NCBI GenBank assembly: GCA_015059905.1
Contig: SUZN01000007.1
Coordinates: 103,141 to 167,140 of the forward strand
Source: Rikenellaceae bacterium
GTDB lineage: Bacteria > Bacteroidota > Bacteroidia > Bacteroidales > Rikenellaceae
Direction of reading: 5' to 3'
Length of the DNA: 64,000 bases
The notes under the pieces are model-generated. The model worked only from the letters and a program-made list of their open reading frames with translations. It did not search any database and was not told where the DNA came from. A program made the position numbers and the translations under genes. Shown piece after piece: positions 35,786 to 45,820 of the stretch (position 1 is its first letter; each line of letters starts with the position of its first letter).

Positions 35786-37600
35786 TTACTGCTCGTAGCC
35801 CTCTGCCTTCATCTGGAAGATCTCAAACAGACGCTTAGCATCGAACTTCTCCTTACGGTCGTAGTAGTAAACACCGTTCTGCTCCTGCTCTACGTCGGTA
35901 AGCTGAGTGTAGCAGAAACCGCAAATCTTATCTGCGTGGTCGATGATACCCTTCACCTGACCCTCCAAACGCTTGTAGAAGTCCTCGCGTGTAGGAGCTG
36001 CGCCACCATAACCCCAAGAGTCGCCACCAGGAGTTGTCTCGGCACACTTGATACCACCAAACTCATCGAGCAAGTAAGGAACCTTACCGTCGTAAACCTC
36101 GAGGTTGATTGAACGACCACAACGCTCCTGTGATGGACCCTGTGGCTGATACCAGCGACCGTCCTTGTAAAGGATGTCGTGCAGACGCTGACCATCCTGC
36201 TCGTAGCAGTGTGCTGTACAGAAGTCAGAAACTACATACAAACCACCTGATACTGTATTCACTGGACGTGATGGGTCAAGCTGACGTGTGATGTTGTAAA
36301 GGTCTGTATAGAAGCGACCTGCCTCGTATGATGGAGCACCCCAAGCCTCGTTGAGTGGAGTCCAAGCCACCAATGCTGGGTGGTTGCGGTCACGAACGAT
36401 GATGTTCTGCCACTCAGAGATGAAGTTACGACCACCGCTTACTGAACCTGTGTTCAAACACCATGATGGCATCTCACCCCAAACAAGGTAACCAAGCTTA
36501 TCAGCCCAATAGTAGAAACGCTCCTCAAATACCTTCTGGTGCAGACGCGCGCCATTGAAACCAACTGCCTTTGACATCTCGATATCGTGCTTCAAAGCCT
36601 CGTCAGATGGAGCTGTCCATACGCCATCAGGATAGAAGCCCTGGTCGAGTACCAAACGCTGGTAGTAAGGCTTGTTGTTGAGATAAATCTTGTTGCCAGA
36701 GATATGAATCTTACGCATACCTACATAAGCATCAACCTTATCAACTACCTGACCCTCTGCGTTCAACACCTCGTAAACCACGTCATAGAGGAATGGGGCC
36801 TCTGGGCTCCAAAGCTTTGCCTTCTTGATAGGCACTACAACTGGAAGACCCTGTGAAGCAACGAAATCCTTCTTTGCTACAACCTTCTCACCATCCTTAA
36901 CTGTGACAGCGAAACGGTTGCCGTTAGGAGTAGTGTAGAATGTAGGAGTTACAACGAGCTGTGAGTTGTCGATGTCAGTAAATACCTGAACGCGCTCCAA
37001 ACCTGCAGGAGCAACTGCCTCCATCCAAACTGTCTGCCAGATACCTGTAGTACGAGTGTAAGAGCAGCCCTGTGAATAGTAGTTCATACACTGCTTACCA
37101 CCTGGCTGGTTACCATTGCGAAGATCGCTCTCTGCGTGTACTACCAAGCTGTGCTCCTTACCGTCAGCAACCCACTTTGTGATGTCAAATGAGAATGAGT
37201 CAGAACCGCCATAGTGACGACCTACAAACTGACCATCGATGTAAACCTCTGAAGTGTAGTAAACTGCACCAAAGTTAAGCTTGATGTTCTTACCAGCCCA
37301 CTCTGCTGGAACCTGAATGTTACGCTGATACCAAACGCTGTTGATGAAGTCGATGTGACCGATACCAGAGAGCTTAGACTCTGCTGCGAAAGGCACTGTA
37401 ATCTTACCATCAAAGCCCTTGCTTGCGTAGAAGTTACGATGAGTACCTGACTTAGTGAGGTCCAAAGTGAAAGACCACTCACCATTCAAGTTCTTCCAAT
37501 CCGCACGCTCAAACTGTGGGCGTGGGTACTCTGCACGAGGCTGAGCAAATGACGCTACTGCGAAAAGTACCGCCAAAACTGTCAAAATTCTTGATTTCAT
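35786..37600 (-). CDS. glycoside hydrolase family 2 enzyme (copy 2, first gene of the run)
   Basis: 604 aa, signal peptide (FAVASFAQPRAEYP). It is collinear with the neighbouring GH2 protein and clearly paralogous: RPQFERADWKNLNGEWSFTLDL, SGIGHIDFINSVWYQRNI, VWGEMPSWCL, the acid/base in VAWTPLNEAWG and the nucleophile in YLLDEFGGIKCAE. The divergence is greatest around the acid/base loop (NEAWGAPS versus NEEFWPDE), which could change substrate choice. It is preceded by an ideal promoter at 37638-37668. Confidence 0.92.
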   Translation of the reverse strand: MKSRILTVLAVLFAVASFAQPRAEYPRPQFERADWKNLNGEWSFTLDLTKSGTHRNFYASKGFDGKITVPFAAESKLSGIGHIDFINSVWYQRNIQVPAEWAGKNIKLNFGAVYYTSEVYIDGQFVGRHYGGSDSFSFDITKWVADGKEHSLVVHAESDLRNGNQPGGKQCMNYYSQGCSYTRTTGIWQTVWMEAVAPAGLERVQVFTDIDNSQLVVTPTFYTTPNGNRFAVTVKDGEKVVAKKDFVASQGLPVVVPIKKAKLWSPEAPFLYDVVYEVLNAEGQVVDKVDAYVGMRKIHISGNKIYLNNKPYYQRLVLDQGFYPDGVWTAPSDEALKHDIEMSKAVGFNGARLHQKVFEERFYYWADKLGYLVWGEMPSWCLNTGSVSGGRNFISEWQNIIVRDRNHPALVAWTPLNEAWGAPSYEAGRFYTDLYNITRQLDPSRPVNTVSGGLYVVSDFCTAHCYEQDGQRLHDILYKDGRWYQPQGPSQERCGRSINLEVYDGKVPYLLDEFGGIKCAETTPGGDSWGYGGAAPTREDFYKRLEGQVKGIIDHADKICGFCYTQLTDVEQEQNGVYYYDRKEKFDAKRLFEIFQMKAEGYEQ

Positions 37601-37637
37601 AAATTGTTTTTTATAATGTTTAAGGTTAATATTCGTA

Positions 37638-37668
37638 CAAATATAACTTATTTTTGTGAAAGAGCAAA
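37638..37668 (-). promoter_or_regulatory. promoter of the GH2/galactoside run
   Basis: Minus strand: TTTG (37668-37665), exactly 19 nt, TATATTTG (37645-37638), 37 nt before the GH2 ATG. Confidence 0.85.
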
Positions 37669-37742
37669 ACCCTCGGCAAGAATTATATAATAATTCACGA
37701 AAATTTAACTCACTTTACTTAAAACTTTACTTTTCGCCAAGT

Positions 37743-39035
37743 TTAGATGAAAATATACTTCAAAACAAACAAAATGGCGAGGACATACATCGTAGGTGTA
37801 ATGCGCTTAAAATTGCCGCACAACACATTCAGCACCACATAGGAAATCATACCCAAGAGGATACCGTCAGAGATTGAGTATGCGAGCGGCATCATCACAA
37901 TGCAGATAAATGCTGGGATAGCCTCGGCATAGTCTGTGAGAGGGATATTCTTCACAGGCTCCAACATAAACAGACCCACGATAATCAACACCGCAGCCGT
38001 AGCAGCCGATGGGATTGAGAGGAACAGAGGCGAGAAGAACAACGCCACAGCGAAGCAGCAAGCCACCACAAAAGCAGTCAAACCTGTGCGACCACCCTGC
38101 GCTACACCCGAAGCACTCTCAACGTAAGTTGTTGTTGTCGATGTTCCCAAGCAAGCACCCACAGTAGTAGCCACAGCATCAGCCATAAAAGCCTCCTTCA
38201 CGCGTGGAATCTTACCATCTGGAGTAATCATATTTGCCTTTGTGCAGACACCCACCAACGTGCCGATAGTATCAAACATATCAATGAAGAGGAATGTAAA
38301 GACAACGACCAGCATATCGAGCGACCACACATTCTCCCACTCAAACTTGCAGAAGATATCCGAGATAGAGTGAGGAGCCGACACCACACCGCCAAAGTTT
38401 GTGATACCCATAGGAATACCGATGAGAGTCGTGAGCAGGATACCGATAAGCAACGCACCGCGCACATTCTTCACTACCAACACACCCGTAATTACCAGAC
38501 CGATAAGAGCCAGCAAAGCACTACCCGAAGTGATATCACCCAGCGACACCAGCGTAGCGTCGTTGTTGGCAATCACGCCAGCATTCTGCAAACCGATGAA
38601 GGCGATAAAAAGACCGATACCCGCACCGATAGCATTCTTCAGCGATGTAGGGATAGCATTCACGATGGCTTCACGCAAGTTGGTGAGTGTTAGCACGATA
38701 AATATCAGGCCCTCAATCAACACCGCTGTCAGCGCGAACTGCCAAGAATAACCCATACCCATACAAACGGTATAGACGAAGAATGCGTTAAGACCCATAC
38801 CTGGAGCCAAACCAAATGGCAACTTCGCCCAGAAAGCCATTACCAAACAGCCAACAATAGCCGCCAGCGCAGTGGATGTAAAGACTGCGCCCGCACTCAT
38901 ACCGTCGAGCAGCGAAAACATACCTGGATTGACCGCCAGGATGTATGACATTGTTAAGAACGTAGTGACACCAGCCAATATCTCTGTACGGATGGTCGTC
39001 TTTGCGGGATCAAACCCAAAAAGTTTTTTAAGCAT
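37743..39035 (-). CDS. purine (hypoxanthine/guanine/adenine) permease, NCS2/AzgA type
   Basis: 430-aa inner-membrane transporter with about 12-14 hydrophobic segments. Signature N-terminus FGFDPAKTTIRTEILAGVTTFLTMSYILAVNPGM, LPFGLAPGMGLNAFFVYTV and TTVGACLGTSTTTTYVESASGVAQGGRTGLTA are diagnostic of the AzgA/PbuG branch. Likely brings in purine bases by proton symport. The gene for a Tsx-like outer-membrane protein lies 51 nt upstream on the same strand, so uptake across both membranes may be encoded together. Confidence 0.93.
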   Translation of the reverse strand: MLKKLFGFDPAKTTIRTEILAGVTTFLTMSYILAVNPGMFSLLDGMSAGAVFTSTALAAIVGCLVMAFWAKLPFGLAPGMGLNAFFVYTVCMGMGYSWQFALTAVLIEGLIFIVLTLTNLREAIVNAIPTSLKNAIGAGIGLFIAFIGLQNAGVIANNDATLVSLGDITSGSALLALIGLVITGVLVVKNVRGALLIGILLTTLIGIPMGITNFGGVVSAPHSISDIFCKFEWENVWSLDMLVVVFTFLFIDMFDTIGTLVGVCTKANMITPDGKIPRVKEAFMADAVATTVGACLGTSTTTTYVESASGVAQGGRTGLTAFVVACCFAVALFFSPLFLSIPSAATAAVLIIVGLFMLEPVKNIPLTDYAEAIPAFICIVMMPLAYSISDGILLGMISYVVLNVLCGNFKRITPTMYVLAILFVLKYIFI

Positions 39036-39086
39036 ATTTTTCTATTTTAGATTTTCACGACTATATTCTTCAAGCAAATCTCGGCA

Positions 39087-39827
39087 TTAGAAAGTCCACT
39101 TTGCGGAAACGGTAGGAACTAAATAGAAACCTTTAGCAACAAAATTATTAGATATCTCAACCTCTGTTCCTATACTCATATTCACCTTATCCCAGCCGCG
39201 AATCTTGTTCAGGTTTACCCAAAACTGTGGCTCCGAGAGCAAGATGCACGATGTACCCTGCCAAGGACGATGCTCGCGCCAGAAATCGATAAAGCCAGAG
39301 AATGTACACCAGCCAGCAGCGAAGTTAATGCCCCACACACCTGTAAGCTGGAAGTTATGTGTAGCCAACTCGCCCGCGCCATTACGCGTATGAGGAATGT
39401 ATTTATACATTGCCGAGATAGACCACGTCTTACTGAAATCCTTCGAGTGACCCGAGTAGGTCAAACCACCCAACCAACTATTGTTAAATGTACCAACAGC
39501 CTGGCTACCTCCACCGTTATACTCGGCGTGAACGGACAACCAATTCATCTTGCTCTCCTGCCAGAAGCACAGCTCACGAGCAATCTCCCAATATGCGCCC
39601 TTTGCGCCCGATGAGTAGTCGAAGTCGATAAAGAAGAAGGTGCTACCGAATGAGTCGGGGCGGAACATCTCCACCGTAGTAGTCACTGCTGGACGACCAT
39701 ACGAGCCATCTGTTTTGTCCAACTCGTCATAGATGCTATGACCAAAATCGTAGTGCAACTGTACATTTTGCGCAACAGCAACGCCACCCAACAAAACGAA
39801 AATAACAATAGTTAGAAATCTTTTCAT
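39087..39827 (-). CDS. DUF5020 / Tsx-like outer-membrane protein
   Basis: 246 aa with a signal peptide (GGVAVAQNVQLHYDFGHSIYDELDK). The body is a series of amphipathic strands (FFFIDFDYSSGAKGAYWEIARELCFW, FSGFIDFWREHRPWQG, MSIGTEVEISNNF) ending YLVPTVSAKWTF with terminal Phe, as in outer-membrane beta-barrels of the nucleoside-specific channel-forming (Tsx-like) group, seen in Bacteroidota as DUF5020. Pairs with the purine permease downstream; nucleoside or purine passage is inferred from that. Confidence 0.82.
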   Translation of the reverse strand: MKRFLTIVIFVLLGGVAVAQNVQLHYDFGHSIYDELDKTDGSYGRPAVTTTVEMFRPDSFGSTFFFIDFDYSSGAKGAYWEIARELCFWQESKMNWLSVHAEYNGGGSQAVGTFNNSWLGGLTYSGHSKDFSKTWSISAMYKYIPHTRNGAGELATHNFQLTGVWGINFAAGWCTFSGFIDFWREHRPWQGTSCILLSEPQFWVNLNKIRGWDKVNMSIGTEVEISNNFVAKGFYLVPTVSAKWTF

Positions 39828-39879
39828 AACAATTAGTATTTAGGGTTAATAATCTTTCAAAGCACGATATTCCCATTAA

Positions 39880-39887
39880 CAAAGATA
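39880..39887 (-). promoter_or_regulatory. -7 element of the DUF5020-permease unit
   Basis: Minus-strand TATCTTTG, 53 nt before the DUF5020 ATG; no clear -33 TTTG. Confidence 0.5.
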
Positions 39888-39954
39888 GTCAATAAAGATG
39901 AAACAATAGCACGTTTTGATAGAATTATTCAACAATCAACCAACAATTTAAGCA

Positions 39955-39990
39955 CAAAAAAAACCGACCCCACTTTCGTAAGGTCGGTAT
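39955..39990 (-). terminator. terminator of the TIM-barrel lipoprotein gene
   Basis: ACCGACC / GGTCGGT stem followed on the minus strand by at least seven Ts, about 45 nt past the stop at 40032. Confidence 0.85.
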
Positions 39991-40031
39991 CTTATCGCCA
40001 AGCGTGGGGCGATATCCCCACAAACGCTCAA

Positions 40032-41120
40032 CTATTTGTTAGCGCAACCACCGCAAGCCTTGTCGCCGCAAGCTGGCTTCGCTACCTTCTGTGCCTGAGA
40101 CTCGCAATCGCCACCGCAAGATGACTTCTCGTGTGAGCAACCATCGCCACAATCACCGCAGCTCTCACCATCACACTCATCCTCACAACCTGAGCAAGCA
40201 CCCTCTGCCTTAATCTTCTTGATATACTCCATACTCATTGCAACGCACTCAAGTGGAGTCTTATCCAAGCTTGGCTGATCCTGCTCAACGATGAGCCACT
40301 TGCTCTCTGCCTTCACAGCAGCCTTGATGATAGCTGGGATATCCTGCACACCGCAACCGAGAGGACGGAACTCAAACGCAGCAGACTTCTTCTCCTCACC
40401 CTCGTTCAAGCCGATAAGCGCGTATGGATCACCCTCCATCTCGCCCTCCTTGTAGTAGTCCTTGAGGTGAACCACTGGAGCACGACCTGAATACTTAAGA
40501 AGATACTCAACAGGATCTACGCCAGAGTACTTCACCCAGCACTCATCCAACTCTGTCTGCAACAAATCGGCAGGCACATTAGCGTAGAGGTAATCCAAAC
40601 CATACTCGCCACTATCGAGCTTCTTGAACTCGAAGTCGTGGTTGTGATAGAGCAATGTAAGACCAGCAGCCTTGCACTTCTCACCAATTGAGCGAATCTC
40701 CTCTACCATCTGAAGGAACAACTCGCCACCTGGACGACGCTCCTCGGTAACGTAAGGAACAACGATATACTCGCAACCAACAGCCTTATAATCAGCGATA
40801 ACCTTGTCGATATCAGCCAACATATCAGCCAATGGAACGTGAGCCGAGATAGGGTTCAAGCCAATCTCCTCGCACCAAGCCTTAACCTGCTCGGGAGCAT
40901 TACCAAACAGCCCAGCGAACTCAACGCCGTCGTAGCCCATATCCTTAACCTTCTGAAGTGTACCCTTGAAATCCTGCTCCATATCACCACGAACAGAGTA
41001 GAGCTGCAAGCCAATAGGGAACTCCTTGCAACGACCACAGCAATCATCCTGCGCCTGCTTGCCACCACACGCTACCATCAAGAGGGCTGTGGCAGCCATC
41101 AAAATCTTTGAAATCTTCAT
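40032..41120 (-). CDS. sugar phosphate isomerase/epimerase-like TIM-barrel lipoprotein with Cys-rich tail
   Basis: 362 aa. Lipobox MVAC (Cys18), then a xylose-isomerase-like TIM barrel (PIGLQLYSVRGDMEQDFKGTLQKVKDMGYDGVEFAG, LLYHNHDFEF, PVVHLKDYYKEG, ESKWLIVEQDQP). Such exported proteins occur widely in Bacteroidota sugar catabolism; the reaction is not known. Unusual are a Cys cluster right after the lipidation site (DDCCGRC) and a C-terminal tail of about 56 residues with 11 Cys (SGCEDECDGESCGDCGDGC and on to CGGCANK), spacing more suited to metal or thiol binding than to catalysis. Monocistronic, with its own ideal promoter and terminator. Confidence 0.88.
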   Translation of the reverse strand: MKISKILMAATALLMVACGGKQAQDDCCGRCKEFPIGLQLYSVRGDMEQDFKGTLQKVKDMGYDGVEFAGLFGNAPEQVKAWCEEIGLNPISAHVPLADMLADIDKVIADYKAVGCEYIVVPYVTEERRPGGELFLQMVEEIRSIGEKCKAAGLTLLYHNHDFEFKKLDSGEYGLDYLYANVPADLLQTELDECWVKYSGVDPVEYLLKYSGRAPVVHLKDYYKEGEMEGDPYALIGLNEGEEKKSAAFEFRPLGCGVQDIPAIIKAAVKAESKWLIVEQDQPSLDKTPLECVAMSMEYIKKIKAEGACSGCEDECDGESCGDCGDGCSHEKSSCGGDCESQAQKVAKPACGDKACGGCANK

Positions 41121-41170
41121 AATAATTATTGTTTAAGTTAATATTTCAGTCTTTCAACACTTTATCAATG

Positions 41171-41201
41171 CAAAATTAAGAAAATAATTCTCTTTTCCAA
41201 A
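41171..41201 (-). promoter_or_regulatory. promoter of the TIM-barrel lipoprotein gene
   Basis: Minus strand: TTTG (41201-41198), exactly 19 nt, TAATTTTG (41178-41171), 50 nt before the ATG. It lies directly beyond the NhaC stop at 41216. Confidence 0.85.
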
Positions 41202-41215
41202 TACCCACAAAGATT

Positions 41216-42505
41216 TTATTTTCTATCATAGCGTGGAAATTGCAGAATTATCGCCAATAGAGCGCAACCTCCCATAATGAATGGGTAGTAAAGATGCGGA
41301 ATAATCTCCACAGGTGACACCGACGCAAGCCCTGCCGCCATCAGCAGCTGCGCGCCATATGGCAAAAAGCCCTGCGCAAAGCAAGAGAAGGTATCCAACA
41401 GACTCGCAGCACGACGTGCCGAGATACCAAACTTTTCAGCAATCTCCCTGACAATAGAGCCAACCGAGATGATGGCAACCGTATTATTTGCAGTGCAGAC
41501 ATCAGCCACCACGACCAGAAAACCAATCGCACCCTCTGCCGTGCAACGTGAGTTTATATGGCGACTCAACGACCTTATCAGGAAGTCAATACCTCCACCC
41601 AGACGAATCAGTTCAAGCATACCGCCTGCCATCATTGTGATAATAATCAGCTCACCCATACCTGATATTCCCTCGCCCATAGAGCCTATCCAGCTAATGG
41701 TGTCAATTCTGCCTGATGCAATACCCACTATACCTGACGACACGATACCCAACACCAATACAATCAGCACATTAACACCCGCAATGGCAGTCGCCAGCAC
41801 AAGCAGATAAGGCAACATCAAGTACCAGGGCGCAGCACTCTCGGCAGCAACTGCCGACTCCACATAGGGACTCGTAGAGCAGTATATAAGCAGCGTCACC
41901 ACTGCGGCAGGTATCACTATCACTGCATTTGTGCGGAACTTATCTCTCATTGAGCAACCTTGAGTGCGTGTAGCGGCGATAGTTGTATCCGAGATAAACG
42001 AGAGATTATCGCCAAACAACGCACCACCAACCACAATGGCGACCATCCACGCCACATCACACCCTGCCGAGGAGGCAAGAGCCGAGGCTATGGGCGTGAG
42101 CGCAACGATAGTACCCACCGACGTGCCCACCGACAACGATGTGAAACACGCCGCAAGGAACACCCCCGCAGGCAAGAACTCCACAGGTACAACACGCATC
42201 GTCAGCGCCACAGTAGCATCCACAGCCCCCATCTGCTTGGTGGAGGCAGCAAAGGCACCCGCCAAGACAAAAATCCATATCATCAGCATAATGTTGGGCT
42301 CGGTAGCACCTCTTGAGTAGGCATCAACACGCTCGGTGAGAGTCATACCCTTGAGCATCATAACAGCCACCACCGAGGCAATCATTCCCGCCACAGTGAT
42401 AGGTATCTTGTAGAAATCGCCTGCCACAACCGACCCAATGAGGTATATCCCCAGAAAGACCACCAGCGGCAACAACGCAGCTATTCCCTTATTTGATTTT
42501 TTCAT
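41216..42505 (-). CDS. Na+/H+ antiporter, NhaC family
   Basis: 429-aa inner-membrane protein with about 11-12 hydrophobic helices. The NhaC-type conserved region GGALFGDNLSFISDTTIAATRTQGCSMRDKF is present, with TSVGTIVALTPIASALA before it and a second half with CTANNTVAIISVGSI. Exports Na+ (or exchanges organic substrates, as some family members do) using the proton gradient. Complete. Diverges from eno across 89 bp that hold its -7 element. Confidence 0.9.
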   Translation of the reverse strand: MKKSNKGIAALLPLVVFLGIYLIGSVVAGDFYKIPITVAGMIASVVAVMMLKGMTLTERVDAYSRGATEPNIMLMIWIFVLAGAFAASTKQMGAVDATVALTMRVVPVEFLPAGVFLAACFTSLSVGTSVGTIVALTPIASALASSAGCDVAWMVAIVVGGALFGDNLSFISDTTIAATRTQGCSMRDKFRTNAVIVIPAAVVTLLIYCSTSPYVESAVAAESAAPWYLMLPYLLVLATAIAGVNVLIVLVLGIVSSGIVGIASGRIDTISWIGSMGEGISGMGELIIITMMAGGMLELIRLGGGIDFLIRSLSRHINSRCTAEGAIGFLVVVADVCTANNTVAIISVGSIVREIAEKFGISARRAASLLDTFSCFAQGFLPYGAQLLMAAGLASVSPVEIIPHLYYPFIMGGCALLAIILQFPRYDRK

Positions 42506-42527
42506 TATATTTACTAACTTTAGACCG

Positions 42528-42535
42528 CAAATTTA
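42528..42535 (-). promoter_or_regulatory. -7 element of the NhaC-family gene
   Basis: Minus-strand TAAATTTG, 23 nt before the ATG at 42505. Confidence 0.55.
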
Positions 42536-42576
42536 CTACTTTTAGCGCAATATGCCACGATTTTTGCAGTGAATAG

Positions 42577-43863
<1,287 letters not shown>

Positions 43864-43872
43864 AGAGGGGAA

Positions 43873-43895
43873 TTCAAAATTCAAAATTCAAAATT
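43873..43895. repeat. TTCAAAA heptamer repeat after eno
   Basis: Three tandem TTCAAAA units starting 9 nt after the eno stop codon. The same heptamer is repeated nearly seven times after the cyclophilin stop at 45821. Confidence 0.8.
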
Positions 43896-43926
43896 GAGTT
43901 TTGAACAATACCTCTCTCTTACGGTG

Positions 43927-44072
43927 GCATATCCCCTGGAGCGTAGCGACCAAAGTCCCCTGCCTGAGGCGGGGGATTAGGGGGTGGGTCAGATTTGCAA
44001 TAATGGCGAATGCCATAGGCTGTGACTACGCTGTTAAAATCCGTAACGACAACACACTTACGACCTCAAACC
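43927..44072 (-). repeat. inverted relative of the 154-bp block at 50.1 and 50.4 kb
   Basis: Read on the minus strand this matches the blocks at 50105-50258 and 50393-50546 over nearly their whole length, including CCATTnnnGCAAAT, TTGTGAC-type, GGTCGCTACGCTCCAGGGG and GGATTTTA segments, with scattered changes. It fills most of the 340-bp gap between eno and the threonine dehydrogenase gene; I see no gene here, and ORF 43901-44251 is not credible. Confidence 0.75.
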
Positions 44073-44143
44073 ATCCACAATACAGAAAAATCGAGCATTT
44101 TGCACACAAGCCAGACGAAGAAAGAGCACCATTAAATTACATT

Positions 44144-44172
44144 ATAAAAAAACAGGGGCAACCCGTGCCCCC
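44144..44172 (-). terminator. terminator of the threonine dehydrogenase gene
   Basis: GGGGCA / TGCCCC stem with loop CGGGT, followed on the minus strand by TGTTTTTTT. Confidence 0.8.
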
Positions 44173-44203
44173 GTCCTCTCAACTATTACAATTATCTCTA
44201 TCG

Positions 44204-45145
44204 CTAAAGATTCTTTTTTCTAATCGCCTCCAGCATATCGTCTGTCATTGAAGACAAATCCCACTGTGGCTTCCAACCCCACTCCTCGCGTGCGCAAGTG
44301 TCATCAAGGCTGTTAGGCCAGCTCTCGGCGATACCCTGCTTTACGGGGTCGATACGATACGTCATCTGGAAATCGGGAATACGCTTGCGTATCTCGTTGT
44401 AGATGATATCGGGTGTAAAACTCATTGACGCAATGTTGAAACTGTTGCGGTGGCGGAGCTTGTTAGGGTCAGCCTCCATCAACTCAACCATAGCACGCAG
44501 TGCGTCAGGCATATACATCATATCCATATAAACGTCGCGAACAGGACAAACAAACTTCTCGCCCTTCACGGCAGCGTAGTAAATCTCAACAGCGTAGTCG
44601 GTAGTACCACCGCCAGGCAACGTCACGTTAGAGATGATACCTGGGAAACGCACCGAACGAGTATCCACACCATAGCGTGTGTAGTAGTAGTTAGACAGGA
44701 GCTCGCCTGTAACCTTACATACACCATAGATTGTGTCGGGCTGCATCACAACATCCTGTGGAGTGTTGTCGCGTGGGAAGTCACCACCAAAAGCACCGAT
44801 TGACGAAGGGGTAAAGACCGCGCAGTTGTACTCGCGAGCAATCTCCAACGAGTTATTCAGCGCACCCATATTGATGTTCCACGCAAGCTGTGGGTTCTTC
44901 TCGCCCGTAGCTGAAAGCAGTGCCACAAGGTTGAAGATGGTATCCACGCCATTCTTGTGCACCAAGTAAGCGAACTTGTCCTTATTCAACACGTCGAGCT
45001 GTGCGAAAGGACCATCGGCACCCAGCATCTCGTTCTCGCGCAAATCTGCCGCGATGACATTCGAGCCACCATAAATTCCACGCAGATAAGTCACCAACTC
45101 CGAGCCAATCTGACCGCCTGCACCAACAATAAGTATCTTCTTCAT
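44204..45145 (-). CDS. tdh: SDR-type L-threonine 3-dehydrogenase / NAD-dependent epimerase
   Basis: 313 aa, extended SDR fold: NAD motif VGAGGQIGSE (7-16), active-site Ser and Y-x-x-x-K in TPSSIGAFG and YGVCKVTGELL, and the C-terminal substrate region FNIASMSFTPDIIYNEIRKRIPDF. This is the short-chain threonine dehydrogenase form found in Bacteroidota, which oxidises L-threonine to 2-amino-3-oxobutyrate. The alternative is a nucleotide-sugar epimerase, but the lack of sugar-nucleotide motifs and the NLVALLSATGEKNPQLAWNINM segment favour TDH. kbl is not in the window. Confidence 0.88.
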   Translation of the reverse strand: MKKILIVGAGGQIGSELVTYLRGIYGGSNVIAADLRENEMLGADGPFAQLDVLNKDKFAYLVHKNGVDTIFNLVALLSATGEKNPQLAWNINMGALNNSLEIAREYNCAVFTPSSIGAFGGDFPRDNTPQDVVMQPDTIYGVCKVTGELLSNYYYTRYGVDTRSVRFPGIISNVTLPGGGTTDYAVEIYYAAVKGEKFVCPVRDVYMDMMYMPDALRAMVELMEADPNKLRHRNSFNIASMSFTPDIIYNEIRKRIPDFQMTYRIDPVKQGIAESWPNSLDDTCAREEWGWKPQWDLSSMTDDMLEAIRKKNL

Positions 45146-45168
45146 ATCGGTTGTTTACAATTCCAATG

Positions 45169-45176
45169 CAAAGATA
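45169..45176 (-). promoter_or_regulatory. -7 element of tdh
   Basis: Minus-strand TATCTTTG, 24 nt before the ATG, with GTTG 18 nt further upstream. Confidence 0.6.
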
Positions 45177-45319
45177 GTAATTTTTCTTTTATTTCAACAC
45201 CCAAAAACTATTTTCTCTCATATTTATGCAAGAAAAAGTCCTTCACAACTGAAAAACTATCACTTTTGCACGGCTTCTACAAAATTATAAAATTTTATTC
45301 ATAAAAACAATTTTTTGGT

Positions 45320-45327
45320 TAACTTTG
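45320..45327 (+). promoter_or_regulatory. -7 element of the cyclophilin gene
   Basis: TAACTTTG, 43 nt before the ATG at 45371; the AT-rich upstream region lacks a good TTTG at -33. Confidence 0.5.
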
Positions 45328-45370
45328 TAGAAATTTATAAAAAATAGTTAGCTATATAATAAAAAGGGAT

Positions 45371-45811
45371 ATGAAAACTTACGCTATTATTTCAACCGAG
45401 AAGGGCGATATGAAGGCGGAGCTCTACACCAAGGAGACCCCTATCGCCGCAGAGAACTTCATTAAGTTGGCACAGAGCCATTTCTACGATGGTTTGACCT
45501 TCCACCGCGTCATTCCCGACTTTGTGATTCAGGGTGGCTGTCCCATCGGCAACGGCGCGGGAGGTCCTGGCTACACCATCAAGTGCGAGACCTCGGCAGA
45601 GCGTCAGTACCACGACCGAGGTGTGATGTCGATGGCTCATCGCGGCAAGGATACAGGCGGCTCGCAGTTCTTCATCTGCCACAACCGTCAAAACACACAG
45701 CACCTCGATGGCGTTCACACCTGCTTCGGAAAGGTTGTGGAGGGTCTGGACGTAATTGAAGACATCCGTCCAGGCGATTTGATTTTGTCGGTAGAGATTG
45801 TAGAGGAGTAG
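45371..45811 (+). CDS. cyclophilin-type peptidyl-prolyl cis-trans isomerase
   Basis: 146-aa cytoplasmic cyclophilin without signal peptide. Core motifs [41 protein letters not shown] (catalytic Arg), [17 protein letters not shown] and [21 protein letters not shown] are all present. Assists proline-limited folding. Single gene with its own -7 element. Confidence 0.94.
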   Translation: MKTYAIISTEKGDMKAELYTKETPIAAENFIKLAQSHFYDGLTFHRVIPDFVIQGGCPIGNGAGGPGYTIKCETSAERQYHDRGVMSMAHRGKDTGGSQFFICHNRQNTQHLDGVHTCFGKVVEGLDVIEDIRPGDLILSVEIVEE

Positions 45812-45820
45812 GCAAGAGAA

